Shown piece by piece: positions 60,063-64,000 of a DNA stretch of 64,000 bases (position 1 is the first letter of the stretch; each line of letters opens with the position of its first letter). The notes beneath the pieces are model-generated. The model searched no databases, had not been told where the DNA came from, and was given only the letters and a program-made list of their open reading frames with translations. The position numbers were made by a program, and so were the translations under genes. Source of the stretch: Flavobacteriales bacterium. GTDB taxonomy: Bacteria > Bacteroidota > Bacteroidia > Flavobacteriales_F > PHOS-HE28. Where the stretch lies: assembly GCA_016788205.1 (NCBI GenBank), contig JAEUTA010000009.1, positions 62,001 through 126,000 of the forward strand. The letters are read 5' to 3'.

Positions 60063-60818
60063 TAGCCTTCATCGAAGGGAACGCTGGCATCCCCAGCCTT
60101 CCTCGTCCCTCGGAACGCAGGTCTCCGGCTCATTGCATGAAACGCGCCGAGTAGCAGGAGTCCTGGGTCGAGCTGGCAGAACACCTGAACGCCGAGGTGC
60201 CACAGTGGTGTCGGTTGAATAGGCTTCGGCTTGATCGAGTGTCCATCTCCTCCCGAAGCGGAGTAGCACTATGAATACATGCTCCACTCACGCTCCGCCG
60301 AACAGGATGCGTGCGGCTGAAGTTGCTCCACATGCATGGCTTCACTGGTGCCCGGGAAGTTGAACGCATGCTCTTTCAGCGAGGCGCTGCAGCCCAGCCC
60401 ATGATCCGGGTCGATGTAAAGCGGGTATTCGCCCTGCTTCGCTACGCTGGTTCGTACCGAAGCACTGGACGCGGATGAGGAGTTAGCGTTGTCGGATCGC
60501 ATGGTCTTGTTCAAGATTTGGAACAAGCGGTCCAAAGGAGGCTTCGAGGGCGAGCGAACAGAAGTAGTATGCCGAAGGTATCTGCGCTAGTCGATGGCTG
60601 TCAAGTGTTCGTCGATACTGGCGTGGTGCCGGCAGTGAGTTTGGGTTATTTCGTCGACAGTACTAGGGGTCTGCACTGAGGACCTGTTCAAAACTTTAGT
60701 TGCCAGGAAATTTGGCGATCACGAACTATGTCGCTTAATTGTGCGTCACAAGTCGGACGGATTTTCCGTCAAAACAGAACCGGGGTAACCGAAGAAGCAC
60801 TCAAACACACAAAACGCC
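60063..60818. other. 756-bp region without a supported gene
   Basis: Only short open frames are seen (such as 60269-60535 on the minus strand, 88 residues, rich in Ser/Ala) and none has a family signature, signal peptide or good context. A small hairpin GACGG/CCGTC lies about 60 nt before recA, around 60757-60771, with a weak GAAATTTG box near 60709. It may be a degraded gene or a regulatory region. Confidence 0.5.
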
Positions 60819-61838
60819 ATGGCTACGGAGATCAACAAGGAGAAACTGAAGGCACTTCAGCTCACGATGGATAAGATGGAGAAGACCTTCGGAAAAGGCG
60901 CCATCATGAAACTGGGTGATGATGCGATCGAACAGGTGGAGGTGATCCCGACCGGTTCTATCGGCTTGGATCTTGCGCTCGGCGTGGGTGGTTATCCCAA
61001 AGGCCGCATCATCGAGATCTACGGACCTGAATCTTCGGGTAAGACCACGTTGGCGATACATGCCATAGCGCAGGCGCAACGGAAAGGTGGTATCGCGGCC
61101 ATGATCGATGCCGAACACGCTTTCGACCGGGTGTATGCCGAAAGCCTCGGTGTGGACACGGAGAATCTGCTCATCAGCCAGCCGGACAACGGTGAACAAG
61201 CACTGGAGATCGCCGACAACCTGATCCGTTCGGGGGCCATCGATATCATCGTGATCGATAGCGTGGCGGCGCTTACACCCCGCGCGGAGATCGAGGGCGA
61301 AATGGGGGATAGCGCCGTGGGTATGCAGGCCCGCCTCATGAGCAAAGCCCTGCGCAAGCTCACCGGTACGATCAGCAAGACCGGTTGTTGCTGCATTTTC
61401 ATCAACCAATTGCGAGAGAAGATCGGCGTTATGTTCGGCAATCCTGAGACCACCACAGGCGGTAACGCACTGAAGTTCTACGCGACCATCCGTCTTGACA
61501 TCCGCCGGGCCACCCAGATCAAGGATGGTGAGAACGCCGTGGGCAACCGCACCAAGGTGAAGGTGGTGAAGAACAAAGTGGCTCCTCCGTTCCAGAAAGC
61601 CGAGTTCGACATCATGTTCGGCAAAGGCATCAGCAAAACAGGCGAGATCATCGACATGGGTGTCGAACTCGGTATCATCAAGAAGAGTGGTAGCTGGTTC
61701 AGTTACGAGGACAATAAGTTGGGTCAGGGCCGAGACATGGTACGCCAGCTCCTGGATGATAATGTCGAGCTCTGTGAACAATTGGAAGGCCGTATCAAAG
61801 AGGCCATGGCAAAGGCTCCCTTGCCGGTAACTGCATGA
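60819..61838 (+). CDS. recA: Recombinase RecA
   Basis: 339 residues. Walker [15 protein letters not shown], Walker [18 protein letters not shown], loop L1 region [20 protein letters not shown], loop L2 region [13 protein letters not shown], and a C-terminal acidic end. It forms filaments on ssDNA, drives strand exchange and triggers LexA-type self-cleavage. The ATG at 60819 starts the canonical MATEINKEK sequence. Cytosolic; no clear LexA box was identified upstream. A hairpin follows at 61925. Confidence 0.98.
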   Translation: MATEINKEKLKALQLTMDKMEKTFGKGAIMKLGDDAIEQVEVIPTGSIGLDLALGVGGYPKGRIIEIYGPESSGKTTLAIHAIAQAQRKGGIAAMIDAEHAFDRVYAESLGVDTENLLISQPDNGEQALEIADNLIRSGAIDIIVIDSVAALTPRAEIEGEMGDSAVGMQARLMSKALRKLTGTISKTGCCCIFINQLREKIGVMFGNPETTTGGNALKFYATIRLDIRRATQIKDGENAVGNRTKVKVVKNKVAPPFQKAEFDIMFGKGISKTGEIIDMGVELGIIKKSGSWFSYEDNKLGQGRDMVRQLLDDNVELCEQLEGRIKEAMAKAPLPVTA

Positions 61839-61916
61839 TCCTGGTCGTCAGCGCGTCGTTGATCTCCGCTGCTCAAGTCATGGCGAAACGATAAGACAGC
61901 TTGAACGGCGTGCGAC

Positions 61917-61924
61917 TACCTTTG
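61917..61924 (+). promoter_or_regulatory. -7 box TACCTTTG
   Basis: Exact TAnnTTTG, 42 nt before the ATG at 61967. A 10-bp hairpin lies between, so it would be at the very 5' end of the transcript. Confidence 0.5.
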
Positions 61925-61950
61925 AAGACCCCGGTGAATACCGGGGTCTT
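61925..61950 (+). terminator. GC-rich hairpin, recA terminator or 5' attenuator
   Basis: AAGACCCCGG/CCGGGGTCTT, 6-nt loop, then CTGCTTT. Same stem as at 43107-43140. It lies after recA and inside the leader of the next gene if the 61917 box is used. Confidence 0.55.
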
Positions 61951-61966
61951 CTGCTTTCCTCATCGC

Positions 61967-62992
61967 ATGTCACGCTTTCCGAACGCTATCGTACTTGCTA
62001 TCCTCCCCTGGGTCTTCGCCTGTACTGATGAGCCCCGGCCCACCGCGGTTCTTCAGCCTACTTCGCTGTCCTCCTTGGAAGAACTGGATCGTAAGATCCT
62101 CGCTGATCCCACCAACGCGATTTGGTTCGCCCAACGAGCCCTTTTCTACGAAGGCAAGGACAGTCTCAATAAAGCGTTCAGCGATTGGTTCCGTGCCATT
62201 TCCTTGGATAGTACGGCTGCTCGTTACAGGGTAGCTCTTGGTGATCTGTATTACCGGAAGGTCGATCTCCCCAAAGCGGAAGCCCAATTCACCAAGGCGA
62301 TATCACTGGCACCGGATAGCGCGATGGCTTGGCTGCGGATGGCCGAGTTGAAGCTGGTGCAGCGCGACTTCGTGGCGGCCATGCAGAACGCCAACGAAGC
62401 CCTGAGGTTGGACCAGGAAGACCCGAGAGCTTATTTCCTCAAGGGATGGATCCATCAGGAGGCAGGTGATACGGCATTGGCCATCAGCAGCTACCGAACA
62501 GCCGTTGAACGAGATAACGACTACTATGAGGCCTACATCGCCCTTGGTATCATCCACGCCCGCAAACGCGATCCTCTGGCCATGCAGTACTACAACTCAG
62601 CGGTTGAACTAAGGCCTCGAAGTGTAGAGGCCTGGTACGATAGGGGAATGTTCGCGCAAGAGACCGGGCAGGATAGTGTGGCGCTGGCTTCCTACAGCCG
62701 GATCAAGGAGATCGATCCTGCCAATGCTACGGCTTGGTACAATACGGGCTATATCTTCTTGGAGCACCAGGACCGGTTCCCGGAGGCGAGGTCCCAGTTC
62801 AGTCATGCCATATCACTGCTACCCGACTACCATCAGGCCTACTTCAATCGGGGGTTGGCCTACGAGCTTCAGAACCGGCTGGATAGTGCGCTCGCTGATT
62901 ACAAGAAGGCGCTCGATATCGAACCTGGTTATGATCTGGCAGCAGAAGGTCTGGGTAGGCTCCAATCCAAAGGCGTCAACGTGATACGCTAG
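61967..62992 (+). CDS. TPR lipoprotein
   Basis: 341 residues. Signal with lipobox (VLAILPWVFACTDE). Six or more TPR repeats follow (ADPTNAIWFAQRALFYEG, VDLPKAEAQFTKAISLAPDS, DFVAAMQNANEALRLDQEDP, EAYIALGIIHARKRDPLA, NATAWYNTGYIFLEHQDR, HQAYFNRGLAYELQNRLD). TPRs mediate protein contacts; in Bacteroidota such lipoproteins belong to envelope complexes. ATG 61967 chosen for the signal; the longer frame from 61901 would read through the hairpin. Overlaps the converging gene by 4 nt. Confidence 0.75.
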   Translation: MSRFPNAIVLAILPWVFACTDEPRPTAVLQPTSLSSLEELDRKILADPTNAIWFAQRALFYEGKDSLNKAFSDWFRAISLDSTAARYRVALGDLYYRKVDLPKAEAQFTKAISLAPDSAMAWLRMAELKLVQRDFVAAMQNANEALRLDQEDPRAYFLKGWIHQEAGDTALAISSYRTAVERDNDYYEAYIALGIIHARKRDPLAMQYYNSAVELRPRSVEAWYDRGMFAQETGQDSVALASYSRIKEIDPANATAWYNTGYIFLEHQDRFPEARSQFSHAISLLPDYHQAYFNRGLAYELQNRLDSALADYKKALDIEPGYDLAAEGLGRLQSKGVNVIR

Positions 62993-63384
62993 CGCCTCTT
63001 TATCGGTCCTTTCGGGGACCAAAGGATGGTGCCTCGCTGCATCACGACGAACCGTCTGATGAGCATCGTTCCGGCACGGTGTACACGGAGCGTCCACGTG
63101 CCGGTCCGCAGGCTTCCCAAGGAAAGATCATGGATCTCTGTACCCGTGAAGGACCGTTTCACGTTCCCGCGTGCGTTCAGCAGGTCCACGCGCTCTGCAT
63201 CCTCCGGGATCATGGCTTCCATTTTTCCAGCAACGGCACCTTCCATGAAGCCGATCCGAAGGTCATCGGCCGTGCGCTCTATCGGCTTTTCCGGCACATA
63301 GGCGATCAATCCATCCGCTTGGGCTCGAACTGCCAGCGTGAATAGGCAGCCAAGAACAGGACTTACGAGCACAAGTGGGCGCAT
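62989..63384 (-). CDS. Small secreted protein with T9SS-like C-terminal strand set
   Basis: 131 residues. Signal peptide LVLVSPVLGCLFTLAVRAQ. The remainder is a single beta-sandwich-like domain (GKMEAMIPEDAERVDLLNARG, GTWTLRVHRAGTMLIRRFVV), like the type A sorting domain without cargo. Either a stand-alone surface anchor or a fragment of a larger protein. Overlaps the TPR gene by 4 nt at the 3' end. Confidence 0.55.
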   Translation of the reverse strand: MRPLVLVSPVLGCLFTLAVRAQADGLIAYVPEKPIERTADDLRIGFMEGAVAGKMEAMIPEDAERVDLLNARGNVKRSFTGTEIHDLSLGSLRTGTWTLRVHRAGTMLIRRFVVMQRGTILWSPKGPIKRR

Positions 63385-63425
63385 GCTCCCTTGTACGCGC
63401 TAATGCGAAGGGGGTTCCGTTCGGG

Positions 63426-63477
63426 CTCGCCAACAGAAAAGCCCCGGCACAGAGGCCGGGGCTTTTCTGTTGGCGAG
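63426..63477 (-). terminator. Perfect 23-bp inverted repeat, probable terminator
   Basis: Left arm 63426-63448 starts CTCGCCAACAGAAAAGCC, right arm 63455-63477 is its exact complement, loop ACAGAG. A/T tracts inside both arms make it a bidirectional terminator; here it would end the outer-membrane gene at 63487. Much longer than other terminators in the window. Confidence 0.75.
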
Positions 63478-63486
63478 GTGCCAAGA

Positions 63487-64000
63487 TCACTCGTCGTCGT
63501 TACCGATGTTCACGCCGATCGTAAGGCCGTAGCTCATGTATTTCGAATCGATCTCCGAAAGGGTCGGGTCATCTTTGAAGACACGGCTCAGACCGATGCT
63601 GGCGGTCGGAGAAAGGGTGAATAGGCCCATGTCGAAACCTACACCGGCATCCAAGTTCCAAGAACCACTGTTGAAATCGCCCTTGTTCCAGCCGAGGTTG
63701 CCGTCGCGATCGTCCACGCTCATAAGCACGTCGTAGCTGGGTCCAAGCATCACACGCATGTCGAACTGGTAGGTGTCCACCACACGGTACCCCAATAGGG
63801 TACGAAGCTTCAGGTTGGTGCGCACCAGATCGTCCTCAACGGTAACCTGACCTGCAGCGCCGTTCTGTGTATTCATGGAATAGGTCACAGCCGTAACGCT
63901 GCGTCCGAGGAAAGCACCCGGTTGTACGAAGAGTTTGTCTCCGATACGGGCATCAGCGCCCAACTGCCATCCCACTTGGGCCTTGTAGTTGAAACCGTCC
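63487..64000 (-). CDS. Outer-membrane beta-barrel protein, N-terminus beyond window
   Basis: About 171 visible residues; the frame is open to the window edge and the start is missing. Alternating strands (DKLFVQPGAFLGRS, NLKLRTLLGYRVVDTYQFDMRV, GSWNLDAGVGFDMGLFTL, YMSYGLTIGVNIG) and a final short acidic end (GNDDE). An outer-membrane protein of the OMP_b-brl type. Function unknown. Followed by the large terminator. Confidence 0.7.
   Translation of the reverse strand, partial: DGFNYKAQVGWQLGADARIGDKLFVQPGAFLGRSVTAVTYSMNTQNGAAGQVTVEDDLVRTNLKLRTLLGYRVVDTYQFDMRVMLGPSYDVLMSVDDRDGNLGWNKGDFNSGSWNLDAGVGFDMGLFTLSPTASIGLSRVFKDDPTLSEIDSKYMSYGLTIGVNIGNDDE

Noticed and set aside
60269..60535. 88-residue frame before recA
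   Set aside because: Ser-rich with no motif, no promoter or signal. Kept only as part of the unexplained gap.

Overview
The window looks like a chromosomal segment of a high-GC member of the Bacteroidota, probably Flavobacteriales-related. The signs are several proteins with type IX secretion (T9SS) C-terminal sorting domains, a gliding-motility-type giant adhesin followed by a PorP/SprF protein, a PorE-like T9SS component, many short signal-peptide or lipoprotein genes, and promoters with the Bacteroidota -7 box (TAnnTTTG or TAnnTTCG). The taxonomic placement is inference. I see no rRNA, tRNA, CRISPR array, phage or transposase gene.

Layout. 1-4.3 kb: a SET-domain methyltransferase cut by the window edge, a fused SpmA-SpmB membrane protein, a GT39-like glycosyltransferase and an OmpA lipoprotein. 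4.3-12.8 kb: surface proteins (a Reg_prop propeller, two T9SS cargo proteins), a DUF4328 protein and a two-gene unit whose second protein ends in a Cys/Gly-rich tail. 12.9-21.4 kb: ftsK, then an arginine-related group (arginase, CtlX-like citrulline hydrolase, argS) that is unusually rich in small repeats and carries a probable inserted cassette at the 3' end of argS. 21.4-27.2 kb: a 1605-residue adhesin translationally coupled to PorP/SprF. 27.3-33 kb: a hydrolase, a three-gene operon (DUF1275, lipocalin-like, universal-stress-like) lying next to a histidine kinase/response regulator pair, with an 11-bp direct-repeat array between them, then yaaA. 33-46.6 kb: T9SS cargo, ffh, several unknowns, a metallophosphoesterase, folD and a secreted M14 carboxypeptidase. 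46.6-54.6 kb: a KefC/KefF pair, a probable 6S-like structured RNA, queE, a PorE-like protein, a frameshifted proC and a SugE/Gdx-type SMR exporter. 54.6-64 kb: envelope proteins, rarA, recA, a TPR lipoprotein and a truncated outer-membrane barrel.

The main themes are envelope and surface export (PorE-like, PorP/SprF, five T9SS type A cargo proteins, the CHU_C-type adhesin), core information processing (ftsK, argS, ffh, rarA, recA, queE, folD) and arginine/ornithine metabolism (arginase, CtlX, ProC).

The observations I rate highest are: (1) an argS 3'-end duplication flanking a roughly 640-bp, lower-GC, one-gene cassette; (2) a ~195-nt self-complementary RNA with a terminator upstream of queE; (3) a palindromic intergenic repeat apparently inserted in frame inside ctlX; (4) five 11-bp direct repeats upstream of the stress operon, resembling an OmpR/PhoB-family operator; (5) -7 boxes only 3-8 nt from many start codons, suggesting leaderless mRNAs; (6) a frameshift in proC.
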